From assembly GCF_041287255.1 (NCBI RefSeq), contig NZ_JBGGTX010000003.1:558001-622000 (forward strand): 64,000 nucleotides of DNA, in the 5' to 3' direction. This DNA is from Tamlana flava. Its GTDB lineage: Bacteria; Bacteroidota; Bacteroidia; Flavobacteriales; Flavobacteriaceae. A program made the position numbers and the translations under genes. Numbering within the stretch: position 1 is the first letter of the stretch; each line of letters begins with the position of its first letter. This document shows positions 1 through 7,749 of the stretch, in pieces. The notes under the pieces were generated by a model that saw only the letters and a program-made list of their open reading frames with translations, searched no databases and was not told the origin of the DNA.

Positions 1-74
1 AATTCTGAGTTAGTTTGTGCACTCACCATAATACTACCCAGCAATAAAACCAATCCAAATAATTTTTTCATCAT
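1..74 (-). CDS. Secreted protein, N-terminal fragment only
   Basis: The minus strand starts with two adjacent ATG codons (74 and 71) followed by a typical Sec signal peptide: MMKKL, a hydrophobic core (FGLVLLLGSIMV) and SAQ just before the probable cleavage point. The reading frame stays open to the window edge, so only 24 codons are visible. It is the beginning of an exported periplasmic or outer-membrane protein. Nothing of the mature part remains to identify the family. The signal-peptide pattern is seen directly; export is inferred. Confidence 0.6.
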   Translation of the reverse strand, partial: MMKKLFGLVLLLGSIMVSAQTNSE

Positions 75-266
75 TGTTTTTAATGTGTTTAATCTAATTT
101 ATTTAAGCGGGCTAAAACTATAAAAAATTAGCATTTAAACTCTTAAAAGAATGCTAATTATTTCAATTTTTATATAAAAAATCAGCATTTAATTTACTTA
201 ATCAAAAAATGGTTTAGGTTTTATTAAAATAAATAAGTATATTTAAGATTACTAAATTTGTTAAAT

Positions 267-734
267 ATGGGAATAAAGAGTTTTCAAGGGGCACGGAGAC
301 AGCAATCAAATACTGATGATTCACCGTCATTGACCGTTAGCGATTACATGACTACAGACTTAATTACGTTTACACCAGACCAAACCATAGAAAGTGTGAT
401 GCAGGCAATAATTAAGCATAGAATTTCTGGGGGGCCGGTGGTTAATGACAAAAACGAACTTGTTGGTGTAATTTCTGAAGGCGATTGCATTAAACAAATT
501 AGTGAGAGCCGCTATTACAATATGCCCATGCAGGATCAAACCATTGAAAAACACATGGCTAAAAATGTTGAAACCATTGATGGCAACATGAATATTTTTG
601 ATGCAGCCAACAAATTTTTAAATGCTAAACGGCGACGTTTCCCGATTGTTGAAAACGGTAAACTTGTGGGGCAAATAAGCCAGAAAGATGTGCTTAAAGC
701 CGCTATGCAGTTAAAAGGGCATAACTGGAGATAA
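267..734 (+). CDS. Two-CBS-domain protein
   Basis: A 155-residue protein made almost entirely of two CBS domains, about residues 25-80 (beginning VSDYMTTDLITF) and 90-150 (beginning IEKHMAKNVETI). CBS pairs form a Bateman module that usually binds adenine nucleotides and senses energy state; no enzymatic domain is attached, so it may act on a partner or as a stand-alone sensor. An in-frame TTG lies at 258, but ATG 267 gives MGIKSFQG, the natural-looking N-terminus, so I use it. The gene is monocistronic and ends in a strong hairpin terminator at 760. The domain call is firm; the ligand and target are unknown. Confidence 0.88.
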   Translation: MGIKSFQGARRQQSNTDDSPSLTVSDYMTTDLITFTPDQTIESVMQAIIKHRISGGPVVNDKNELVGVISEGDCIKQISESRYYNMPMQDQTIEKHMAKNVETIDGNMNIFDAANKFLNAKRRRFPIVENGKLVGQISQKDVLKAAMQLKGHNWR

Positions 735-759
735 AATAATTTACCATGTATAATAAGCG

Positions 760-799
760 AAGCTTTTGATTTAAAGATCAAAAGCTTTTTCTTTTTTGT
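760..799 (+). terminator. Rho-independent terminator after the CBS gene
   Basis: The inverted repeat AGCTTTTGAT (761-770) and ATCAAAAGCT (776-785) has a 5-base loop and is followed by a T-rich run. It terminates the plus-strand CBS gene and overlaps the 3' end of the convergent GIDE-domain gene. Confidence 0.8.
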
Positions 800-1476
800 T
801 TGGCGTCTGGGTGGTCTGTAATTATAAGTTTTTGCTCCGCACTACTTTCCAAAGCTGCTATTTTAGAATAGTTATAACCTTCAATGGGCTCTTTTAAGGT
901 TTTACATTTTGCTATACCTCCAACGGTAATAGTTTCACCTATTTCAATAATCCTCTCGGTGTATTTTAAAGTTTTATTAAATCCAAACCAGTTTTCACTT
1001 GCTATTCCAAAATCGTTCAAAACATTTTTAAACTCGGGTGTAGGATCATTAAAAGTTCCAGAGGTTATGCGTTTGTCCTCAACCATATAGCTATGATAAT
1101 TATTGGATGCCACAGAAGGCTTAACCATGACCAATTTACCGTTATGCTCCAGAAAAAAACTTTGAATATTTTCGTGTTTAACAAGCGTTTTCCAATGCGA
1201 ATTTTTACCCGAACTCACTTTCTGCTTCACCTGAAAAATATAAGCAACACACTGCCTTTTACTAAAAGGAGCAATAAAAGGCTCTTCAACTTGTAAAACC
1301 TTCCCTGTTACTTTAGTCAATTCATTGCTTCTAAATTGGCCTATATGCCTAAATTGAAATTTGGATAGTTTACGTAAAACAATACTCTTTCTACTGAAAT
1401 AAATCGCCAAAAAAATAACCAGTCCTACTATTAGGATTATTAATAACGGCATGAAAAAATTGGGGTTTTGAGACAT
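778..1476 (-). CDS. GIDE-domain membrane protein (MUL1-like, no RING)
   Basis: 232 residues. One N-terminal membrane helix (about residues 9-28, PLLIILIVGLVIFLAIYF) is followed by a soluble region containing KVTGKVLQVEEPFIAPFSKR and a downstream ENWFGFNKTLKYTERII segment. This resembles the GIDE domain shared with the eukaryotic mitochondrial E3 ligase MUL1, but the protein has no C-terminal RING. Bacterial members are of unknown function and are predicted to sit in the inner membrane. The gene stands alone and converges with the CBS gene. Family assignment rests on pattern recognition and is moderately secure; I do not infer ubiquitin chemistry. Confidence 0.65.
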   Translation of the reverse strand: MSQNPNFFMPLLIILIVGLVIFLAIYFSRKSIVLRKLSKFQFRHIGQFRSNELTKVTGKVLQVEEPFIAPFSKRQCVAYIFQVKQKVSSGKNSHWKTLVKHENIQSFFLEHNGKLVMVKPSVASNNYHSYMVEDKRITSGTFNDPTPEFKNVLNDFGIASENWFGFNKTLKYTERIIEIGETITVGGIAKCKTLKEPIEGYNYSKIAALESSAEQKLIITDHPDAKQKRKSF

Positions 1477-1539
1477 CTAAACTTAATGAAATATATTACC
1501 TATTTGTAAATGATGATTATAAATTGTTACACTAAAATT

Positions 1540-1887
1540 TTACTCCCGCTTAACCAAAGCATAATAATCGCCTTCTAAAGGCAAATACCCTTGGTCGTAA
1601 ACAAAGTAATATACTGCACCCGCTTTGGTTGTATATATGCTTGTGAAATAATTAAAATCGAAACCGGCCTCAATTAATTTTGCCCGAGAAGTCTTTGTTT
1701 TTTGGTCCGGGTTAAGGGCTTCTAAAATCCTATAGTTTTTTCTGAGTCGGTTGTTTGTATTTCGTATTAGGTTCTTGCTGTCTTTATTTACCCGATTGTT
1801 ATAGGCATTTCTGCAACCGTCGCTACAGAATTTTTTATCTATTCTGCCCACAATTTTTTCACCGCACTCTAAACATTGTTTTGCCAT
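1540..1887 (-). CDS. Small zinc-ribbon protein
   Basis: 115 residues. The N-terminus carries four cysteines, C5-x2-C8 and C21-x3-C25 (QCLECGEK ... FCSDGCR), a treble-clef or DUF2116-like zinc-binding knuckle. The rest is basic and helical (RNTNNRLRKNYRILEAL) with a C-terminal aromatic-rich segment. Proteins of this kind are common small conserved hypotheticals in flavobacteria. Nucleic-acid or protein binding is plausible but unproven. The next gene upstream, the DinB protein, ends 11 bases away, so they are likely cotranscribed. Confidence 0.75.
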   Translation of the reverse strand: MAKQCLECGEKIVGRIDKKFCSDGCRNAYNNRVNKDSKNLIRNTNNRLRKNYRILEALNPDQKTKTSRAKLIEAGFDFNYFTSIYTTKAGAVYYFVYDQGYLPLEGDYYALVKRE

Positions 1888-1897
1888 AATCTATTTT

Positions 1898-2401
1898 TTA
1901 CCAATTGCCAGCGTAACTTAGTTCTGTATCGCTATTCTGTTTAAAATATTCGTACTTGTATCTTACAATCTGCCTGAAATGTAAATAGTCATGCGCCAAC
2001 CAATTATTTAAAAACAGTTTGGCAGGCATGGTTCCCAAATCTGGATGTTGCAAAGTGCTTTCCCAATTAGACTGTTTTAACGTCTTTAACCAACTAATAG
2101 ACTTATTTCGTTCTTCAATAAAATTATGCAATGTTTGAACGAAGTTTTTAGATATATAGTTTTTTTCTGTTACCCAACCAACGGGATTGATGGGGACCAT
2201 AGTTTTATCGGAATCCTCAAGCGCATGCTTTACCCTTGCCCTAAAATCATAAATTTCTTCATCTACAAGATGACAAACAATTTCCAATAAGCACCATTTA
2301 TCTGGCGCAGGACGCCATAAATATTGCGCTTCCGCAATATCCTTCAACAAATTTTCGAAAACATATTTGTTGTTTTCTAGTTGAGAAATGATGTTGTTCA
2401 T
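1898..2401 (-). CDS. DinB-family protein
   Basis: 167 residues with the four-helix DinB/YfiT fold signature: WRPAPDKWCLLEIVCHLVDEE near residue 30-50 and a late HDYLHFRQI motif. The histidines in these two places (about H45, H136, H140) match the metal triad of the DinB_2 superfamily, which includes bacillithiol- and mycothiol-dependent transferases. The substrate cannot be deduced. It is transcribed just ahead of the zinc-ribbon gene. The upstream region carries three tandem 10-bp repeats (2446-2475). Confidence 0.8.
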   Translation of the reverse strand: MNNIISQLENNKYVFENLLKDIAEAQYLWRPAPDKWCLLEIVCHLVDEEIYDFRARVKHALEDSDKTMVPINPVGWVTEKNYISKNFVQTLHNFIEERNKSISWLKTLKQSNWESTLQHPDLGTMPAKLFLNNWLAHDYLHFRQIVRYKYEYFKQNSDTELSYAGNW

Positions 2402-2445
2402 TATGGTAAATTATATATAGCTCTAAATGTAAGGAAAATTATCCA

Positions 2446-2475
2446 TTTACAAACGACTACAAACATTTACAAACG
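2446..2475. repeat. Three tandem 10-bp repeats in the DinB/ssb divergent region
   Basis: On the plus strand the units are TTTACAAACG, ACTACAAACA and TTTACAAACG, exactly 10 bp apart, so each presents the same face of the helix. The outer two are identical. They lie 45 bp upstream of the DinB gene and about 110 bp upstream of ssb. They could be a cooperative protein-binding site; no function is shown. Confidence 0.5.
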
Positions 2476-2582
2476 AAATTAAATAAGTAAGTACCGAATA
2501 AGTTTTTAAAGCTGTTCCATATTTGCATCGTCGAAACATAAGAACTCGATAGTATTAACTGTTTAACATTAAAATTTAAATT

Positions 2583-2912
2583 ATGAGCACGCTAAAAAAC
2601 AAAGTACAGTTGATTGGTAACTTGGGCAACGACCCTGAAATCATCAATCTTGAATCAGGAAAAACATTGGCAAAATTTAACATTGCAACCAATGAAAGCT
2701 ACACCAACAATAAAGGTGAAAAAGTTATGGACACTCAATGGCACAATATTGTTGCTTGGGGCAAAACGGCACAAATCATTGAAAAATACGTAACAAAAGG
2801 TAAAGAAGTGGCAGTTGAAGGCAAATTGACCTCGCGAAGCTACGACGATAAGGAAGGAAACAAGCGCTACATTACAGAGGTTGTTTGTAGTGAATTACTA
2901 ATGCTCAACTAA
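2583..2912 (+). CDS. ssb: Single-stranded DNA-binding protein, short form
   Basis: 109 residues forming one OB fold: MSTLKNKVQLIGNLGNDPEI at the start, then DTQWHNIVAWGKTAQIIEKYV and VEGKLTSRSY. Bacterial SSB normally has an OB fold plus a flexible tail ending in an acidic hexapeptide that recruits repair and replication proteins. Here the protein stops right after the OB fold (SELLMLN) and the acidic tail is absent. It may be an auxiliary SSB with the main copy elsewhere, or a form adapted to stand alone. A possible -7 element (CATATTTG) lies at 2518. It ends in a strong terminator. Confidence 0.9.
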   Translation: MSTLKNKVQLIGNLGNDPEIINLESGKTLAKFNIATNESYTNNKGEKVMDTQWHNIVAWGKTAQIIEKYVTKGKEVAVEGKLTSRSYDDKEGNKRYITEVVCSELLMLN

Positions 2913-2936
2913 TAATCATTTTTACACAAATACTTA

Positions 2937-2970
2937 GTAAAGCCGATACTTAAGTCGGCTTTACTTTTTT
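2937..2970 (+). terminator. Terminator after ssb
   Basis: Perfect 10-bp stem GTAAAGCCGA (2937-2946) with TCGGCTTTAC (2955-2964) and six Ts. It lies across the 3' end of the convergent nadB. Confidence 0.9.
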
Positions 2971-4517
2971 AAGTTATCTAAATTAAAATAGCCACCTTTA
3001 TTTTCAGTCCTGTCTAAAGATTGTCTTATTATTAGATGAGATACATTTATCATGTTTCGCAATTCACAAAGTGAAGTTGTTATTTTAGATTCCCTATACA
3101 AATCTTCAACTTCAGTATAAATTAAATCCAAATGTTTAATAGCGCGTTTTAAACGCTTATTGCTCCTAACAATCCCAACATAATCGCGCATTAATGCTTG
3201 CAATTGTTTTAAGTTGTGTTGAATTAGAACATGTTCTTCAGGTATGGTTGTTCCCTCATCATTCCAATCAGGAATACTAACGTCAATATTTTCACAATTA
3301 AGCTCGGCATGATACCTGAAAATATTGTGCGCATACACCAAAGCCTCTAAAAGCGAGTTTGATGCTAGCCTATTGGCACCATGCAAACCTGTTCTGGAAC
3401 ATTCACCACAGGCAAATAAATTATTAATCGTTGTTTTTCCTTCTTTATCAACTTGAATGCCACCACACAAGTAATGGGATGCTGGGATTACAGGAATCCA
3501 ATCGGTTTTAATATCTATATGATGTTCTAAACATTTGTTGTAAATATTCGGAAAATGATTTTTGAAGGCGTCCAAATCCAAATGGGTGCAATCTAAATAT
3601 ACATGGGTATCACCAGATTTCTTGAGCTCGCTATCAATACTTTGCGAAACAATATCCCTAGATGCCAGTTCGGCACGCTCATCATAATCAGGCATAAACC
3701 TGTTCCCTTTTTTATTCCGAAGATATGCACCAAAACCACGAACCGCCTCAGAAATTAAAAAAGAGGATTCTCCCTTTGCTTGATAAAGCGCAGTTGGATG
3801 AAATTGAACAAACTCCATATCCTTTATACGCGCTTTGGCTCTATAGGCCATGGCGATGCCATCGCCCGTTGCAATAACAGGATTTGTAGTGTGCCCATAA
3901 ACACAACCTATTCCGCCAGAAGCAAGTAAAGTGCTGTTAGCTTTAATTGTAAAAATTTGTCCAGATTTTTGGTCCAATACATAAGCTCCATAACAGGTCA
4001 ATTTTTCGGAAGATGTATTTTTAATATGGTGATTGGTCACTAAATCGATAGCAAAATGATGTGGTAAAATTGAAATATTTTTCAATTGATGTGCTCTGTG
4101 CAATAAAGCTCTTTCTATTTCGTAACCCGTAATATCCTTATGGTGCACAATGCGATACTCTGAATGCCCCCCTTCTTTTCCCAAATCGAACTTACCAGCA
4201 TCATTCACGTCAAAGTTTGCCCCCCAAAGCAGAAGTTCTTCAAGTCGTTGGGGACCTTCCTTAACCACCATCTCTACGACCTCTTTGTCACAAAGGCCAT
4301 CTCCGGCGATTAAGGTGTCTTCAATATGTTTTTTAAACGAATCTTCCTCTTTGTTCAAAACAATCGCAACTCCGCCTTGGGCATATTTAGTATTGGATTC
4401 GTCTTCGCTAGCTTTGGTAACGATTACAATATTTCGCTCGGGAAATTTTTCCGCTATTTTTACTGAAAACGTTAAACCCGCTATTCCTGAACCAATGACT
4501 AAGTAATCTGCAGTCAT
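2961..4517 (-). CDS. nadB: L-aspartate oxidase
   Basis: 518 residues. It oxidises L-aspartate to iminoaspartate, the first step of de novo NAD synthesis, using FAD. Visible motifs are the dinucleotide-binding GSGIAGLTFS at residues 8-17, the active-site segment EGGHSEYRIVHHKDITG, QFHPTALY, and a C-terminal helical domain (about 430-510). The length is normal for the family. It lies 5 bases after nadA, so the two form an operon whose products act consecutively. Identification is secure. Confidence 0.97.
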   Translation of the reverse strand: MTADYLVIGSGIAGLTFSVKIAEKFPERNIVIVTKASEDESNTKYAQGGVAIVLNKEEDSFKKHIEDTLIAGDGLCDKEVVEMVVKEGPQRLEELLLWGANFDVNDAGKFDLGKEGGHSEYRIVHHKDITGYEIERALLHRAHQLKNISILPHHFAIDLVTNHHIKNTSSEKLTCYGAYVLDQKSGQIFTIKANSTLLASGGIGCVYGHTTNPVIATGDGIAMAYRAKARIKDMEFVQFHPTALYQAKGESSFLISEAVRGFGAYLRNKKGNRFMPDYDERAELASRDIVSQSIDSELKKSGDTHVYLDCTHLDLDAFKNHFPNIYNKCLEHHIDIKTDWIPVIPASHYLCGGIQVDKEGKTTINNLFACGECSRTGLHGANRLASNSLLEALVYAHNIFRYHAELNCENIDVSIPDWNDEGTTIPEEHVLIQHNLKQLQALMRDYVGIVRSNKRLKRAIKHLDLIYTEVEDLYRESKITTSLCELRNMINVSHLIIRQSLDRTENKGGYFNLDNLKK

Positions 4518-4522
4518 GTTAT

Positions 4523-5449
4523 TTATTTTGACAACTCCAGCATACGTTCAATAGGCAACAATGCACGGTCAATTATGGAAGGGTCAACATCTATTTGTGG
4601 TGACTCGTTAAGCAAACAATTATATAATTTTTGAAGGGTGTTCATTTTCATGAAGTGGCACTCACTACAAGCACAAGTATTATCCTCTTTTGCTGGCGCA
4701 GGCACCAATTCTGTATTAGGCATTTCTTGTTGCATTTTATGTAAAATACCCGCTTCTGTAGCCACAATAAATTTTTGGTCTTGATGCTCCTTTACATAAT
4801 TAATCATTCCAGAAGTAGAACCAATATAGGTGGCCGTATTAAGAATATGCGTTTCAGATTCTGGGTGTGCTATAATTTTATAATCTGGATGTTTTTTGTG
4901 TAATGCTATCAATTTATCCATTGAAAAAGCTTCATGAACGATACAGCTTCCGTCCCACAACAACATATCCCTTCCAGTTTCATTGATGATATATTGTCCA
5001 AGATTTTTATCTGGCGCGAAAATAATTGGTGTCTCCTTTGGAACAGAATTCACGATTTTCAATGCATTGGAGGATGTACAAACAATATCGCTCAATGCCT
5101 TGATTTCAGCAGAACAATTTACATAAGTAATCACCACATGGTCTGGGTGTGCCTTGGTGAATTTTTCAAAAGCATCTGGCGGACAAGAATCTGCCAACGA
5201 ACAACCAGCTTTTAAATCAGGCAGAACAACCGTTTTGCTTGGGTTCAAAATTTTTGCGGTTTCGGCCATAAAATGCACACCTGCAAATACAATAATATCG
5301 GCATCTGTCTCCGCCGCCTTTTGCGAAAGACCCAAACTATCCCCCACATAATCAGCTATATCCTGTATTTCGCCCACCTGATAATAGTGCGCCAAAATAA
5401 CTGCATTTTTCTCCTTTTTTAACCGCTTTATTTCCTTTACTAAATCCAT
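4523..5449 (-). CDS. nadA: Quinolinate synthase A
   Basis: 308 residues. It condenses iminoaspartate with dihydroxyacetone phosphate to give quinolinate and needs an oxygen-sensitive [4Fe-4S] cluster. Candidate ligands are C83 (AGCSLADSC), C169 (DGSCIVHEA) and one of C259/C261/C264 (CACSEC), spaced as in the short NadA class. It is the first gene of nadA-nadB. nadC is not in the window. ATG 5449 begins MDLVKEIKRL, as in relatives. Confidence 0.97.
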   Translation of the reverse strand: MDLVKEIKRLKKEKNAVILAHYYQVGEIQDIADYVGDSLGLSQKAAETDADIIVFAGVHFMAETAKILNPSKTVVLPDLKAGCSLADSCPPDAFEKFTKAHPDHVVITYVNCSAEIKALSDIVCTSSNALKIVNSVPKETPIIFAPDKNLGQYIINETGRDMLLWDGSCIVHEAFSMDKLIALHKKHPDYKIIAHPESETHILNTATYIGSTSGMINYVKEHQDQKFIVATEAGILHKMQQEMPNTELVPAPAKEDNTCACSECHFMKMNTLQKLYNCLLNESPQIDVDPSIIDRALLPIERMLELSK

Positions 5450-5510
5450 TTTAATAGCAAAAGCATGATTATAAAACTAGCTTGGTTTAGCCAAACTAAA
5501 TGCTTTAATG

Positions 5511-5518
5511 CAAATATC
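5511..5518 (-). promoter_or_regulatory. Possible -7 element for nadAB
   Basis: The minus strand reads GATATTTG, one mismatch from the Bacteroidota -7 consensus TAnnTTTG, about 60 bases before the nadA start. No clear -33 TTG lies at the right distance. Between it and the gene is an imperfect palindrome (GGTTTAGCCAAACT, 5484-5497) that could be a repressor site. Both are weak calls. Confidence 0.25.
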
Positions 5519-5669
5519 CTAATTAATATTTTTAATGAATTGTGATTCTTATAAAAAATATTTTCCAATAAAATACCTGCAACGATTTTACAAAATTTTT
5601 AAATAATTGCTAATCAAAAGGTTTTATATTTCAGAAAACAAAAAGAGGTTGTTTTCACAAAAAAGTAAG

Positions 5670-7478
5670 TTAAGCCTCTATTGGCTGAAGCTCCATATCT
5701 GATAAAATAGTGCTCAAAACCTTATTAACTCTTTCCAATTCTGCCAAAACAAATGCTTTAACCGTGTTAAAAGAACCATTTAAACCCTTAAACACACTTT
5801 CATAATAAGCTACGCCCTCCTTAAGATTTTCTGCAAAAGTGCTTAAATATTTTTGTTCTTTTAAGCTGAAAGAACTTTGGGCCAATGCTATTTTTTCATT
5901 CAGATAGCCCATATAAATATGTAGTTCTTTTATGAAAAAGTTGGGTCTATCGTTTCTATCAATCATATTGGCACGCCCATAAATATGGTCGGTAATATTA
6001 GCCAAACCCATTACTCTTGAGAAATACGCCATATTAGGGCCAGGACAAACAGACACTCCTTTGCCTTCGGTTTTGGTATCTAAATTATACACCAAAAGCG
6101 CCGATGTTCCCAAGCCTACACAAGTACAGGATTTCTCTGTTATTTTATTGTATTGCTCTTGATATTGGTTTTCTGATAGACCGAGAGTATCCAACTCTTT
6201 TATTTTTAGATATTGATATTCGCGTGAGGCCGTACAAATTCCAGTTTCCTTAAATTCCTTATTTAAAGCCACAAACTTTTTTGGACACGAACTACCTGGC
6301 CGCTCTTTATCGATTAAGGCCTGTTTTTCTTCATCTTTTGTATTGCCTTTTAAATTGTTAAAGGGTATCCCCAACGGTGAAATGTCACTTAAATACAAAT
6401 CATCTTCATTGGCGTTTGCGAGTTTTTTAAGTGTTTCAGAATCTACTGTTGTGGCTTCCGGAACAAGCAAAAAAGGGCTTCCCCAACCTACAGAATCTAA
6501 GCTATAATGTTCGATTAAAAATTCGTGCTCCTCATGGGTTCCAACACCACCTTGGGCCGTCACCTTAAACGACAGTTTTTCTTTGGGCACTATTCTATTT
6601 TGCCTTTCCAATTCTTGGCATAAAACACCAAATATAGTATCGTGCAACGCTTTTCGATTTTGTTTGAATTCTTGAAGTACTGGCCCCAATAGATGGCCAT
6701 CAGTGGCAAATGCATGTCCGCCACAATTAAGCCCAGACTCTATTCTGAATTCTGAAACCCACAACCCTTTTTTGGCCAAAAACCTACCTTGTATCAAAGC
6801 CGATCTATAATCGCTCACTTTTAAAATAATGCCTTTTTTAAATTGGCCATTTTCATCTGGGTAAAAATCGTCAAACTCTGCCATATATCCATAAAGCCTT
6901 GGGTTCATGCCAGCCGAAAGCACCACAGAGCTATTTAATTTACTCTTGGCAAACCCTCGCAATGCTGCATGCGCATCGTTGTATTTATCAGAAAGCTTCT
7001 CGTTACCCTTAAAATTTTCTTTATCAACCTTGGTCATAATGTTAACATCAATGGCTCCTTTTACAAGATTTTTTGATGCCCACATTTTTAGTTCTGAATT
7101 ATTACCCCCTTTTGATATCAAATTGTTGAAGTCATTTTTCAGCTTAGAACCATTAGGCAACATACTTAAATAAGCCAATAAAATCTTGTTAGAACTTGAT
7201 GCCGTTTCTTTTAATGCTTGGAACTTTTCATCCACCAAATCGTGCATTAGGTTTAGGTACGACGTAATTCTTTTTGCCCTGAAATCGTCTTCTTTTCCAC
7301 CAATTTCAACATAAGGCAACCCAATTTTTTCGCTATACATTTTCCTTAATTTTTCCAATAAAATGTCATCAACTAAAGAAATTACAGAATCTATGCCATA
7401 TTGGGCTACTTTTAATGGTGTGTCTACCGTAAAACCAATGCCCATTACGGGAATATGAAATGTGTGTGCCTTTACCAT
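5670..7478 (-). CDS. Conserved protein of unknown function, Cys-rich, possible TIM-barrel
   Basis: 602 residues from ATG 7478 (MVKAHTFHIPVMGIGF); the longer frame begins with TTG at 7523 and adds 15 poorly convincing residues. I recognise this as a conserved Bacteroidota protein without an assigned function. PVMGIGFTVDTPLKVA near the start and VTAQGGVGTHEEHEFL around residue 305-320 recall the FMN-binding TIM barrels of the nitronate monooxygenase/FabK type, but this is only a resemblance. Cysteines cluster in the second half: C398 (SSCPKKF), C415 (GICTAS), C451 and C453 (KSCTCVG), C478 (VCPGP), a spacing that could hold a metal or Fe-S cluster. The gene is single, flanked by nadAB and the divergent ppc. 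Confidence 0.7.
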   Translation of the reverse strand: MVKAHTFHIPVMGIGFTVDTPLKVAQYGIDSVISLVDDILLEKLRKMYSEKIGLPYVEIGGKEDDFRAKRITSYLNLMHDLVDEKFQALKETASSSNKILLAYLSMLPNGSKLKNDFNNLISKGGNNSELKMWASKNLVKGAIDVNIMTKVDKENFKGNEKLSDKYNDAHAALRGFAKSKLNSSVVLSAGMNPRLYGYMAEFDDFYPDENGQFKKGIILKVSDYRSALIQGRFLAKKGLWVSEFRIESGLNCGGHAFATDGHLLGPVLQEFKQNRKALHDTIFGVLCQELERQNRIVPKEKLSFKVTAQGGVGTHEEHEFLIEHYSLDSVGWGSPFLLVPEATTVDSETLKKLANANEDDLYLSDISPLGIPFNNLKGNTKDEEKQALIDKERPGSSCPKKFVALNKEFKETGICTASREYQYLKIKELDTLGLSENQYQEQYNKITEKSCTCVGLGTSALLVYNLDTKTEGKGVSVCPGPNMAYFSRVMGLANITDHIYGRANMIDRNDRPNFFIKELHIYMGYLNEKIALAQSSFSLKEQKYLSTFAENLKEGVAYYESVFKGLNGSFNTVKAFVLAELERVNKVLSTILSDMELQPIEA

Positions 7479-7749
7479 ACTTTTTGTTTTAATCGGCAAA
7501 GGTATAATGTGAAGCACGGACAAAACATGACAAATGTCATCCTAAAATCTCTTCGATTAATTTAAAAGCCAAAAACCATGATTTTTCAACAAAAATCGAT
7601 TAGAAACATGGAGCTATACCTGTCTTTTTTTTTAATTATTCTTAAATAGAATTCAACAAAGTGCAAAATTTGATAAAACTTTACCGAGACCGCTTTGTTT
7701 AATTTTAGCTTTAGTATTTTTATGCTTCATTTAAATAGAAATAAATTAT

